From assembly GCF_958295425.1 (NCBI RefSeq), contig NC_081145.1, positions 17,897,272-17,961,271 on the forward strand: a stretch of DNA of 64,000 nucleotides, in the 5' to 3' direction. The DNA comes from Solea solea. Lineage: Eukaryota; Chordata; Actinopteri; Pleuronectiformes; Soleidae. Position 1 is the stretch's first letter, and every line of letters starts with the position of its first letter. Below are positions 1 through 12,800 of this stretch, piece by piece. Made by a program: the position numbers and the translations under genes. The notes under the pieces were generated by a model. That model had not been told where the DNA came from and made no database searches. It worked only from the letters and a program-made list of their open reading frames with translations.

Positions 1-1487
1 CGCTGTGAGATGGAGAAGTGTGGGGCATTGTATCACATGCTAAGACACCTGAGAAGAAATGGCTTTATAGCAAGCTCAATTATACTGTATCAATCACGCT
101 TTATGATGTAGCTTTCGCATGGGATATATCAGTCAATGAGATGCTATTCATTTCAACTTTATTACAAATGACACTGAAAACAAACACAATCCCTTGTGGT
201 TGTCGAGTCCTTGCAGTCCTTTTACACAGGGTTACAATGTCTACAAAACAGCACCACACTTGATTAACCATAATGGATCCGACTATTATGAAGAGAAAAT
301 TTTCCTAATGCTTTCACAATCCTTCATCCAAAATACATTACTGTGTTTTGTTCCTGACAGAGCGGCATCCATATTTATTGCACATGGCTACAGCAGCAAA
401 TATGCAGGAAAAGCAGTTAAGACAGGGACACATTAGGGTGAAGAATGCCATCCACCGGTAAACATTTGCAGCTCTGTTTTGTTAATGATCTGGCGTTATC
501 ATTCTCTCACAGCCATGTAGTCTGAATGCACTTCTTCATTCTAATCAGCACTCCAGTAAGCACCCAGAGAATTACATTAACTAAGGTGAAGTGAGAGGGG
601 GCGTGCTTCTGAATGGAATGAATGTGGTTGAGGATAAGACAACGGTGCTCAATAAATGAGGACCCACTGGTCCAAGACTAGTAATAACCAGAGATACTGT
701 AAATGCCTTTGTGGCAGCATCCACTAGGATCCTAACTATCCTGCTTCCCTCATGGAAATGGCAATGGAGTTGCATTACAGTAGCCAACTCATTAGGGCTG
801 GTCATACTTTCTGCATCCGTGCATCCATTAGATGTAAATGTTGGTCCATGTGGACCCTATGCTGACAAATCCATGCCCATTCTTTTTTTTTACTCCTAAT
901 TTATTTTACTTTACACTTCTTCTTTTATTCCGTGCGGACCGGATCCGTGTCGACTGTGCATGCTCCCGGTACCACATTTTCCAATCCGGTTGGTGGCACG
1001 CTCGTTTTGGTCTAAAAACACAACGAAGAAGACCGTAACTATGGAGCAATCAAAGACAGCACAGAAACACAAATGAGGGCGACTTCCAGGTCCAAAATCA
1101 TACATGGAACACTGGACTGATGTTTGAATTGAACCACGACCCTTACTGTCCCTTTCTATCATGTAAATACCCAAACTTAAATCAAGTGTATTAAGTTTTT
1201 AATTAATCAAATATAAAATAAAGAAAGAATGAAGAGGAAAAAAAAAATCCCTTTACTCCTCCATTTGAGGTTACTTTTCTTTTTTAAAAGGATTAGTATT
1301 CTCTTTTAAAATTTAATTTAAATCTTTGGCTCTACATTAGACAAGTTCACTGAGGCCAGTTGTTGTAAGTTATTCACCGCTTTCTGTCCACATGTAGCTA
1401 TATCAGCTTATCACTCCACTACATTTTACTTTTTAAATGAGCCTGTCGATCCTCATTATCTTCTCCACAATAAGCACATTAAACATA

Positions 1488-1515
1488 GGTGGTGGTGGTG
1501 GTGTGGGGGGGGGGG
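1488..1515. repeat. (GGT)n plus G-run
   Basis: Five tandem GGT units run into an uninterrupted 11-G tract. This is a simple low-complexity repeat with no sign of function. Confidence 0.85.
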
Positions 1516-3195
1516 TATTGTTGAGACTTAACCATCATCTAACACTTAAGTTTACCTGTCACAAGACATCACTGCTGAGCCTTGTTAAATACCATAGTTA
1601 AATACCTGTAAGCTTCTGGGAAATCCTTCAAATAATGCTGACATTATCTGTATGTGTTAAAAGCCCTTAAAGCCTATTCCCCTCTCTGTAAAACTGCTGA
1701 GTCAGACGCCAGGCTGATCCTGAATGGACAAACTTACAGCTGGTGAAATTAATAATTGTACTGTCTGCGTGTCTGTCTATAATACAATCATTTGCAAGGA
1801 TATTTAAAGGTAAGAAAGTAATACACCCAATCTCCTTACTGTAACTCTTGAGGTGAATGCAATAAATGTATAGGGGACATGTATTATTTATTAACCATGT
1901 CACAAATGTTCCTCATTTCAAAATGAATCAGTTCAATAAAAATTCTTATTGATATATATATTTTTTTCTATTTGACTTATAACACAGCCACACTACCAGC
2001 ACTAAATCCATCTTTACTGGTAGTGTCTGACCCAAGAGAGCTCACTTTCATACTGCTATATGGGTCGCCTAATTTCAAGAGAAAGGTTACTGTAGTGTCA
2101 TTGAAAAGCTAAGCTGCCTGGTGGGATTGCTGGCTGGAGTCAGGTCTGTGAAATGGCAGGGCTTAAATGTAAGCCAATGCCCGACAGATGGACAGCAAAG
2201 CCCTAATCCAGGCGAAGAAGCTGGTTGGTGCAACAAGGTAAGGAATTCCAACAGCGGCCAGTTGTTGTCCCCAGGAAACTCTGCCATGAACCCTGTTGAC
2301 AAGTCCTTCCTGAACTTCACCTCCAAAATGGGTCATTTAGTGTCTCTGTGCAGGTGTTCCACTTACTGATGCCACCCAGCTGCAAATGTACAGTAATTGT
2401 GTTAGAAAATACAGTTGTTTGCCTTCAGAATTTAGATGTTAAAGTTAAAATGCAATACAGTGCAATTATATGCTATTAGTAAAAACTAAATAAATAAATA
2501 AAATACAAATGATTGTTGTAGATATTACAGGTTCAATGGTTGTGTTTCTATTATGTGTGAAGGTGCATCCTTGTATGTGATATTCCATCATTGTTAAGCC
2601 TAATGAGCTTTTTATTTATTTTTCTTTATTTGAGATGTGTTTCTGAAGATAGTCTCTGGAATGTTCTGTTCTGTTGAGAGGGATACAAAATAATCCGATG
2701 TTGTTTCCTTAATAGGTAAAGCACATAATGAGTGCATTTGACAGATAAAATGCTAATACTGTTCATGTACACAGTCAGCATCTGTAACAGGAAGCTGTTT
2801 TACCTTTCTATGTTGAAATGAACACTAGGTAATAGGTAGCATTTATCTTGAGAGGACCGTTATGTGACATAATCTAATGTGGATATCTAAGGTGTCCAGT
2901 CTTGTACATGAAGGCTGTTTCAAATGTCCAGAGTTGCAAAGTTGGATTTCTAACCAAGTTGAGCTCAATTTCTGCTGAGCGTTTGCAGATGCTAATGCTG
3001 GATGAAATCGGTGGGTTTTATTCGCATTATGTACCTAATGATGAGGGGGGGTGGATATTGTAGTGGTATATTTAAAGTGTTTAGGCATGAAGGTATAAGC
3101 AGAACAGCTACAGCCAGGAAGGTTGAGCTACCTCTGAGATGTGCTGGGATGTCAGTTTCCTTTAAATTCTCTCCTAAAGCTGAGAGAAAATGCTT

Positions 3196-3222
3196 CACAC
3201 ACACACACACACGCACGCACAC
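3196..3222. repeat. (CA)n microsatellite
   Basis: CA dinucleotide tract with two CG interruptions near its right end. It produces a spurious His-Thr run in one frame. Confidence 0.9.
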
Positions 3223-3738
3223 TTGCTGTTTGCCTGTGTATTACTTTGTCATGCTGTGGCCCCCTACTCAGAGGTTTGATCTTTTGGTTTGGGGACAACT
3301 TGTTGACTGAGCCCTAAGAACTTGGGGAGATTGTGTCATGGGGGCACATGGTCACACATGGTCAGCACCTTTACCCTGGACCACACTGCAAACCTGACAA
3401 GAAATGTAGGACATACATTAACTGTTAATGGTCAAGAGGGTTTTTAGATGATCATTTTGGATGTGAATGTAGTTAATGTGTACAGGATCGACCAGTTCTA
3501 GTTTGGTTAGGTTTGGAAGATTGAGGAAGTCTGTTTCATGCAACAGACCTTGGAGAATTTGCATTATTTTTTTATTTAGCGGTTGTTGTTTTACACATGT
3601 TTTCCGATCATAACCTTTGTTTCACATGGACTTTACACACGACTCACAACAATCAAAGGCCACAGATGCTTGAAGATGCTCACATCTGCGCTGCTGCTGC
3701 TGCAGGCCATGTTTCTTTCTCTCTCTTTATCTTGCAGA

Positions 3739-3760
3739 CTCACACACACACACACAAAAA
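3739..3760. repeat. short (CA)n followed by an A-run
   Basis: About eight CA units followed by a six-base A tract. The upstream CT-rich sequence ending in TTGCAG resembles a splice acceptor, but what follows is only microsatellite. Confidence 0.8.
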
Positions 3761-3790
3761 ATGGAGGGTTCACTTAGTTGTGTGTGTAAA

Positions 3791-3835
3791 TGAGTGAGTG
3801 AGTGAGTGAGTGAGTGAGAGAGAGAGAGAGTGAGT
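3791..3835. repeat. (GTGA)n/(GA)n compound microsatellite
   Basis: Seven or more GTGA units pass into a GA dinucleotide tract and back to GTGA. It is a compound simple repeat of the kind common in fish introns. Confidence 0.9.
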
Positions 3836-6800
3836 TGGACTGCAAAAACAATAATGCAGTCTTAAAAGTGGTTAAAGCAGTTAGCAGAAAGACTGACATC
3901 TTCAACATTAGTGTAATTAATTCACCAGCTGTTGTGCTAACAATAACAGTCTAGGCAAATAATGGGGTCCCTCCATGCTGTCTGATGACATTTACTTGTG
4001 CGATCATCTACCTTTCCCTCACCTTCACAAAGCAGCTTTTATTACACAAAGAAGACTTGATTTTTTGAGTGTTGTTATACTGAATGATTACTACTTAGGT
4101 TGGAGTCCAATGGACTGTCTTTTAAACCCATATCCCCAATGTGTCTTTATGTATGGCTGCATACGACAGAAACTCAGAACCCCAGGGTGAAGAGCAGTTC
4201 AAAACAAAGAGGGTCTTTGTCAGTGCAACCAAACATATTTAAATAATCCACATTCTAATGTTAACTCATGTAAAATAAATAAGTTATGATGTTGGAGAAA
4301 CTTACTGAACATCTTCTCATATCTCTATTTGCTGAGCGAATGAATCCTAAGTCAAGATGAAGTGAATGAATATGGCAGTTTCCCAAAGTTTGTATGTGTG
4401 TGAAAATGTTACGGTGAACCACAATATCTACTCCTCCATATATACGGCTGTAGATTATAGCTATCGTTACAGCGGCTTCACCGCAAGCTGGTTCATCAAT
4501 TAAAGTGCTCAATGTGGAAACATGGTTACATTTCATCGCCAAGAGAAAGCACTCGGAGAGCGCAAACCCCCAACCGGGGCCCAGCTCAGTTTCCCACAGT
4601 GTCAGTGCGCTCCTCCGGTAATGTTACCAGTTGTGAAGAAAATGAAATTCACAAACCGTATCCATGTCTGGCTCAACATTGAAATCTTATAATGTCTAAT
4701 TTAGCAACATCTACTTTACTTTCTCTCAGTTGCTTCGCTGACCCTGCAACTCACAGTTGAAATGAGCTGTAATTAGTTCATCGAGAGGCAAACCTAATGG
4801 AGAAAAATGCCATTCTAATGCACCAGAGGATAATGCAATACAGGAAATGTGCGCTCTAACAATGTTTTCCCGCATCCAGTCTGGTGTGTCAGTAGCCTAG
4901 TTATGCAAATGTAGCAATGCTTGTCAAGTCGACAAACGGCAACAACGCCGCACATTCTCCATACAGTCTATTTGTGCAATATGCCGCCGCGTGTGTTTGC
5001 TGATGAAAGGAGAACGTGAATGGAGTGCCATAAATACATTTAAAGTATTTCAGAGGCAGCGTTGTTGTTATTGTCCACCAGGAAGCACTTTTATATAAGA
5101 TGTTATGGCGATGCTGAGCCTCAGTGGCATCAACCTAAGCCTTGGAAGAATAATTGAAGGCTCCTCAATAAATGTTTTTTCTGCTTTGTTTCAATAACAT
5201 TCTCAACATTTTAAACCTGCTATAATAACCCATCGAAGCCAGATTTACGTTTCATAACATGACACTTGTAAAATGTGTCCAGTGACAAAAATGCTTATGT
5301 CGCTCTCCTGTAGAATGCTCTTCACAGATATATATGAATAAACCTCCTGGCAGAAGGACATAATCATCAGGATGATATAATGGAAAGGTAACTGAAAGCT
5401 GACTTGTTCCTCCAGTGATGACTGAAAATTTCCACCCTACGTTTTTTGTGTTGACCGAGAATAAAGTGAATGTAAATCAGGATTAATGGTCGACGCCTGT
5501 CCTGTTAGTTACCTATTGAGGATCAGTGGTGGTTGCTGCTCTTTGAAACAGGGGAAGCTCATTTCAGGCCCAGTTATTTATACATAAAATCTGCCGTCTG
5601 CTCTCCATTGGCTGTTAATTCTGATTTGTTTAAGCCGAGGGAAAAAAAACTGTTTCAGTTTTTATTATGCAATTAAAAATAACGATGATTTATGCCGTGG
5701 CTGATATTATCAGCTCGTCTCGAATACCATATCCATATGTACAAATATGTTAGTGCAGAGATAAACATAAATTTCAGGTGATACAGACACTGCATTATGA
5801 TTAGGATATACACCTATTTTTCAAAATTCTTACTTTAAAAGTGAAAACGTGTATGAGACAACAATCTCTCAAATGCCACTATTAATCCTGTATCGGTGTA
5901 TAACTTTTTATATTTTATTTGTTTAAAATAATGTTTCATTTTCCTACGACATCTTAATAAGAAATTGTAGGAATGTGGAAATGGAAAGGTTTTTCTTTAT
6001 TGCCCCCATATTTCTAGATTTTCAATAACACTTGCAAGGATGGTGCGCTTGTGAATTGCAGCAACCATTTCTATTTTATTATGAATTCAGTGGCACTGAA
6101 CAGATAAAAGCAACAGTCATGCCATCCATCTCCAAAAAGCCTTGCTCTCACTTACAGTATATACACCACCCCACACCTTGCCACCATCCTGTTTTCATGT
6201 GTATCAGAAAAAGAAAATTGGCATAACAATAACTTAAAAGTCCTTTGTCTTACTTTTGAAAAAGCATAATGATTTTCTGATTTTTTTTTTTTATTTCCAA
6301 TACCTGTTGTAGGACATCAATGAAGGTCACCTCCCTCCACCATCACCACTTCCACCACACAGTTCTTGATTTACGGCTTTCAGATGTACAGACTCTTGTA
6401 TAAAACTGCCTAAGGGAGTCGCTTCAGTTTACTCATTTAGGATTTATCTCCTCAAACGGCACGGGCTCAGACAAAAACACTGTCTCATAGGTGCTTTATC
6501 AAAATCCAGAGGGGTATTATGAGAACTGCACATTAGCCAGCCAAAGCTCTGTGGTAGACTGTGCTTCTGCACCAGAGCAAAACAAAAGGTGTTTTTGTTA
6601 GAAAATCTAAAGGAATGATTTAACCTCGTAAGCAGTCAGTGACAGGTCTGCAGTGTATCACGAAGGTATTGCCTTTCACCTTCTGTTGCAGATGTGAGGG
6701 TTTTTTCTGCCTGTTGTTTTAACGAGTGTTGACCCAGACTTTCATCTGCCGACTTTCAGCACTAAAATATAATGAGCATGGACCCACAACAACAAGGCAA

Positions 6801-8449
6801 TTTAAATTCGTATGGTGCTGTTCTTGAACTGGCAAACAGTGACTCAAGATCCCTGAACCAATGAAATATGCAAACAAAATGGCATCTGCTGAGGCACGCA
6901 GACCAATTGTAAACAAATTGTCCAGAGGTCATACTCTATGTGCTTGGACGCCAATTCAAATGTCTTTCTGTTGATAATATAGGCCTGGACATCAATGCAG
7001 TCTAGCTGAACAGGGTGGCATAAGCTTTTGGAAATGTCCACAGAAGGCATGAATAAATCACCAGCAAAAACAATTCTGGACATTTTGAGGGTGCAGGATT
7101 CCTGTACTCGACATCTAATATTCATACTATTCTCCGTTTCCAGGTATTATCTCACCAAAACAACCTCCACATGTCGATGCTTTGCCTTCCACAGTGTAGG
7201 GGGAGTAGAGCAGGCTGGGTTGACCCCACCATGGCTCCAATGCAGCGATAGGGGAGCTTAATCCATGTCCTCTGAGAGATCGCCCAGAAAGATGAAGCCT
7301 TAATTAGTCAGATAAAACCCCACATAATGGCGCTATTGATACAGACTGGGAAATAAGAGCTAAGCTGAAAAAAAAACGGAGGAAAAAAAACAAAAACAAA
7401 TACTGCTGTGTATATGGCGGAGATAGGCTTGGGAGAGACTTTGCAATGAAACTGCAGTGGATATAAAAGAAGGAACAGTCCACTCTTACTCTCAGCTATA
7501 GCAAGGTAGTGTTGCCTCATCGCTCTCAACAATCTACCTGCTCCAAATTCTCTCTTAAGAAGCTTAGAGAAAAATGCTGACCTTCATATAATCAAAGCTT
7601 ATGTGGAGAAAAACAACAACAGTTTTTGGAGTACTTAAGCAATAGCACTCATGGGATGTTCCAGCAATTAAAGGCAAAATTACTTGTCTAAGCTGTCCTT
7701 GTATCCCCCCCATTCCTTATCTTGGGTTCCCTATGGTATGAGAGGAGGTCATAAAGATAATAAATAGAAGGAAATTACATCTCACTAGCTCTGCTAATCC
7801 AGTGGTTACTAGAAGAGGCAGAAACTGACTTTTAGAATAACAATCTAGGTATTTCACATGCCACACATGGATCAGTGATAAGGTGACCCAGTGAAGTATT
7901 TCCAGATGACTTTAGGGCGCCAAAGGCACCGCACATTATCAACACTTGTACAAGAAAATGCATTTGTGCTTACTTCCTTTAAGCTTTAGATTCTTATAGC
8001 AATTCTGCTCAAATGAACAGATTTCCAATGGTACATTTCCATAAAATAGTATAGAGTATGTGTAAATTAAGACAGCCTCTTTCTATTATGAATAAAGCTG
8101 GTATCAATCTGCAGAGCAAGGGAGTAAGATCTATTCTGCCATTTGTGCTTTAATCAATGACAATAGCTGTCTTTCTCCTTTCTCCCAAAAGGAGCCGTGC
8201 CGTTGCTGAAACAAACTGACAGGCAGATACATTATAGAATTTCATCTCTGCAGTCTTGTCTTTTTAGCCTCGTTGTAATGTCACTTGTTTGACATTCACA
8301 AAAGAAAACCTAAACTTGCAGGGCTGAACGGCTGCTAAGTCTGCTGAAAAAACATCTCTGCATTTCTCACGGAGCAGAATTTCTCGTTGAAAGCGTTGGC
8401 CTTAAGACGACAGAACAGGCGTGGTGACAGCTTCATTTTGGAGTGATTA

Positions 8450-8939
8450 AGGGTGGGTGAAAATATCGATTGGGTGATATATCGTCGTCCGCCTTTGTGC
8501 GATATGATTATCCATACGCGAGGGCAAATATTGATATTTTAATTAAGCCTTTAATTAGTCCCTGCCAGTTTCCCTCACTGGGCGTCACTACTTGCTGTCT
8601 CCTCGCGGTGGCGCTGCTCAGGTGAATGAGGGAAGTTACCTGACTGAAGAAGACAGAGTTTACAGAAAGCTACGTTAAGAGATGCCCCATCCACGTTCAA
8701 TACATCGACTGTGTGCACTTTGTTCTCTATGCTGTGAATAAATAGAGAAATCTTGCACTTTTAACTTTTCACGGCTGTTTTGTTCTCTTCAGTTAGACAG
8801 AGGTTGTGATGTATTGCTGTATGATTGCCTTGCAGTTTATTGATTATCACAGAATCGTCGTATCGCGATATTATTGGTATCGTGGACCATGTATTGCATA
8901 GTGTATCGTAACGTGAGATACCCTGTGATTCACACCCCT
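8450..8939. mobile_element. non-autonomous hAT-like DNA transposon
   Basis: The two ends are imperfect inverted repeats: the left begins AGGGTGGGTGAA and the right, read on the other strand, begins AGGGGTGTGAAT. Both subterminal regions are rich in ATCGAT/TATCGCGATA-type motifs. A shorter relative with the same right end lies at 62136-62290, which supports a mobile family. The 8 bases next to each end (AGTGATTA and ACTGGTGA) match at 5 positions, consistent with an eroded 8-bp hAT target duplication but not proof. No transposase frame is visible. The interior has a CpG-richer core. The superfamily call is inference from the end sequence and the possible 8-bp duplication. Confidence 0.55.
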
Positions 8940-9651
8940 ACTGGTGAGGCTGAATGAGAAAGTGTTTAGGGCCAGTTGACAGTGACATTTAAATGTTTAA
9001 AGATGATTTAATCAAATATCACAACTCGATTAAAAATCAAATACTGGAAACAAAAAAAAAACCAAAGGTATAGACTACAGACCAAAATAAGACATTCACT
9101 ATGGTATAAGTGAGACTTCCAATAATTTAGTGACTATATTTCATTGAGAAATATTCAAGACAAACTGTGAACTCCTGGCTAATGATTCACATGTAAATGA
9201 AAAATGATTGGGCCCACACTCCATACAGCCTGCGGTACACATATTTTTCTTCTTGTTGTTTTACTCATTATGGCCAACATGGCAGGTGCCACGAAATGAA
9301 AGAAATGCAAAGCAGCTGAATTATTTATTTTGCATTTGCATACCTACCACAGGTTTAAGACCAGGCAGGATCCCTCCTGAGTTTCTTTTTGGTAAATAGC
9401 ACCGGCTTTACACATTCACACAGTCCATCACTTCACATCATAGGTGCCAAATTAAATAAACCAAATTTCACTACAAGAACACCTTTTTTTTCTTGAAAAT
9501 ATCAGATAATATTTTTGCCCCCCTTTACACCTTTAAACAAAGCCACTTCTAAATCAGTGATGAGCTGGTAGAGTTACATTTCCGGGCCCGTCCTCTCGCC
9601 CCACATCAACACTCTGCAGGCCTGATCTCTCTCCCCTCTCCATTCCCACAG

Positions 9652-9870
9652 GTGGCCAAACTACTTTGCACTTCTGTGGCTGAACGTCACTCACCGGCGT
9701 CCAACAAGGTCAAATGCCATTTCATTTTCCTGTCTTTGATCGCTGCCTGGCCCTTTCATCAGTCTTCCTCTCCCCCCACCCACATGCTACCACCGTCACT
9801 ACCATTTCACCGGTTAAACTGCCCTCATTCATGCCCCTCAGCCTTTGTGACTGGCAGTAAACAAAAGTAA
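9652..9870 (+). CDS. candidate acceptor-linked exon or chance open frame
   Basis: A long CT-rich tract ending CCCACAG at 9651 resembles a strong splice acceptor. It is followed by an open frame of about 72 codons (beginning Val-Ala-Lys-Leu-Leu) that ends with TAA at 9868-9870. The first part has a mixed composition. The rest is rich in Pro, Ser and His because the DNA itself is pyrimidine-rich, which argues for a chance frame. I recognise no domain, and no partner exon was found. Treat it as a weak lead only. Confidence 0.12.
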   Translation: MAKLLCTSVAERHSPASNKVKCHFIFLSLIAAWPFHQSSSPPTHMLPPSLPFHRLNCPHSCPSAFVTGSKQK

Positions 9871-12800
9871 AAAAATATGCCTGTCCAGAGGTAATAACGC
9901 AGCCAATCAATCCTCAACTTGTCAAACTCAAAAGCTTTACTTTTGCTCCCAGAGTGGATGATGTGGATTTAGGTGTGGCAAACATTAATCTCACAAGTCA
10001 TCTACCAGTAAATCATTGCCTATATTTGAATGAAGCTCCCTGCTTCCCGGAATGGAAGCCGACGAATGAAAATCTCCATTTAACCTCTCTGCCTAATCAA
10101 CCCTGCCTATATACTGTGCAGCTCCACTCACAGGCGGTTTTATTTTATGACGCCATGTAAAGTTCCATCCAACTAATCATACATCGCAGATCAAATCGCT
10201 CACGTCACGTTAAACACTGACAGCAGTTATGGGTTTAATATGTCAGCAATGAAATGACAACATCCCAGAGTCTGATATGAACGCGACCCTCCTCTTTTTT
10301 TTCCCCCTTTAATATATTTTATCTGATAAATGTGGAGCTGCCTCCAGAAATGCTTGAAAAATCGACATGATGTCCTTCACCTTATGCTTCATCAGCGTGC
10401 ATATTTGAGATGTAATATATTCAGCCCCACAGCGTCGTGAATACGTCGTGGAAAAGATGTTGAAATAAAATTGACACAGGTCTGCTGATTATTGAAACAC
10501 TGCAGTATAGGCTACATGCTTCAACACATTAAACGAGTGATAATAACATATACGGTACTCTCGAGAGCTGTAATTATGGTGACGACTGAAAATACTAATA
10601 AGACAAATAAAGGAACGGAAATGAAGATCAGTGAGAAAAACTGGGTTCATGCATGTATTTCAGCCTGCGACTGAAAATATGATGTTATGTATAGTACATT
10701 TATGTGAAATAATTAATGGTGGTACTGAATGGTTAACATGAAAATTGGATTTCAAATGGTTAGCGATTAATGTTTCAGCTGTTTATGAGTAAAACAAATT
10801 ATATTTAGGTTTGATCATTACGGATTCACAAGTACTGAGAGCTTCTTGCTGTTTTTGCCTGTTTTCACATCATTATAATTTTAGCACGTTGGGATCGCCG
10901 CTGCTGGTCAGACTAATTAATTCTGACACGTTGCTTTGACTAGGGAAAGTTGTGTTTAGATTTTTTTTTCAATTTTGTTGAGCAAATTATGTTTTGGCCG
11001 AAAAAATTATGACGATTATGACACTTAAATTCTCAAGTGGATTATAATTTCAGGCGATTTTTACATACATGCAGACGTTCAATATTTCTATGATTATTGC
11101 TGCTTCTTCATGTTGAGAAAAATAGTATCTCCCTCTTGTCACCCAGGCTGGTCGATAACCTGAAATCCGACCTCTTGTTTCCACCCTGCACTTTCCCTCT
11201 CCTCTATCAACAAATAAGTAGTTCTTTATTACATTTTTTTGTTATTCCTCTCTCTCACTCTCTGCATTGACAGTGAGTGGGTAAAATGAATCCAGAGTGA
11301 AAGAGGGAGGAAGACAAGAGGGAGTGAAGGAGTGCTTTTAGGAAAGTTAAACCGAGGGCGCGAGAGTGACCAAAGAGACCAACGAACTAAAAGCCTCTGA
11401 CAATGTCCCTGTTCTCTTGAATTACACAATGAATGGGAACAGACTGTCAAAGGATTAAAAGCAACGAAGGTAATATTGGGCACATTAAAATATCTCAATC
11501 CAAGTATCATGGAGCGGAGCCTTTTTGTGGCAGCCCTTCAACAGTTGTGGATAATGGCTCTTTCTTAGGGCTCTGAAATGTCCACAAAACAAATTTAGAG
11601 ACATGTTCAGCCCTAATCAAAATGTTCTCAATATAAATGAGGGACCTGGAGGATGAGGGACCACTGGTCTGCTTCTGGGTTAGTTACAGCTGGAGCAGAT
11701 AGATCTCAGCAAACCGGACGCGCTGTTTTAAGCTGTGAGGTTTTGGAATGAGAGACCTGTTGCAGATCAGCTATAAATGACAACTCCACTTTTAAGTAGG
11801 TCCTCTGTCAGCCATACTAGAGAGAGAAGAGAGCGTTGAGAGGGCGAGTGCTCCTCCAAAACACCAAACTCAATGAACTCTGAATCTCACGGGGGTCTTT
11901 TAAAAACCATTACATCAGGGAGATGCAGCACAAACACAAATCTTGCTCCCACTTATGGAAAATACCACATGCTCCATTTAAGTGTGGCTGTGAACGTGGA
12001 GCTGCTGTTGTCCCACTGTTGTGCCTCCAGTCACCAATGAATGGCGTCGTCTGAAAAGATGCGTCAACAGATGCGGCCTATTGTAATTTTGCAGCACAAT
12101 ACTAATCATCAGCGCGGCAAAACTATTTGTTCAGACTCTTGTTGTAAATATCAAATGACACATAATATCCATTGGCTGAAATGAAGAGGAGAAGTGGGAG
12201 GGATTTTAACTAACAATGAATGGGATATTCACAATCCCCCCCCCCCTTGAAATATACCTCCATTGTGCACTCCTAAAACTCAATCGCTCCAGTCTACAAT
12301 CCTCCACGTACTGAATATAGCAACAACAGAAAATGAAGAGATCATTTTGGCCTGTTGGAACTTATTTCTGCATTGTTTCAGCTCCGGCCTCCTCCAAGTC
12401 TGAGGCACAATGTCATTTAAACAACAACGAGCTGCACTGTTGACTTATGTGTCATTCACACAGTCATCTAAAAGATGGATGTCTGTGTTTAAATCTGCCT
12501 GGCAACAGGGGCACCGGCACGGGCGATGATTAAAGCCCATGCAGTGAATACAAATGTCCTCTCCAGGGAGGTGGAGAGGAGCCTTAGTAAGCACAATAAC
12601 ACCTCCCCAACCCTTGACCCATCACCTCGTCCACCATCAATGCCTTGTTTAACGATGCATCCTCCAAGGGTTGCTGAGTGGTTTATAGCAGGATGTTATC
12701 CAAAGCCTGGCAATGATTAGGGGTTTGCATGTATTTAATGTAAGTGGCTTGCAATATCATTTTATTGAAAGTTGGAGGTTAGTGAATTCAAGAGACCACT

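Larger units (their letters stand above)
1..8449. other. gene-free AT-rich stretch, probable intron or intergenic DNA
   Basis: I see no recognisable gene here. Open frames are short and lack protein-like composition. The stretch holds microsatellites (listed separately), a CpG-containing patch at about 930-1035, a strong isolated plus-strand splice donor (CAACAAG|GTAAGG, intron starting at 2238) without a convincing paired exon, and a mildly CpG-richer segment at about 4430-5020. If the donor at 15922 on the minus strand is real, this whole stretch lies in the first intron of that gene. That last point is inference. Confidence 0.5.

Noticed and set aside
941..973. Polylinker-like cluster: GGATCC, GTCGAC, GCATGC and GGTACC within 33 bases, suggesting vector sequence.
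   Set aside because: The order does not match a common cloning polylinker that I know, the flanks are ordinary fish-like sequence, and the patch is merely CpG-richer. Chance is the simplest reading.
2121..2369. Open frame crossing a strong donor (CAACAAG|GTAAGG at 2238).
   Set aside because: No convincing acceptor or protein-like composition upstream. Isolated donor matches are expected in 64 kb.
3002..3310. 102-codon plus-strand frame with a His-Thr run.
   Set aside because: The run comes from the CA microsatellite and nothing else is protein-like.
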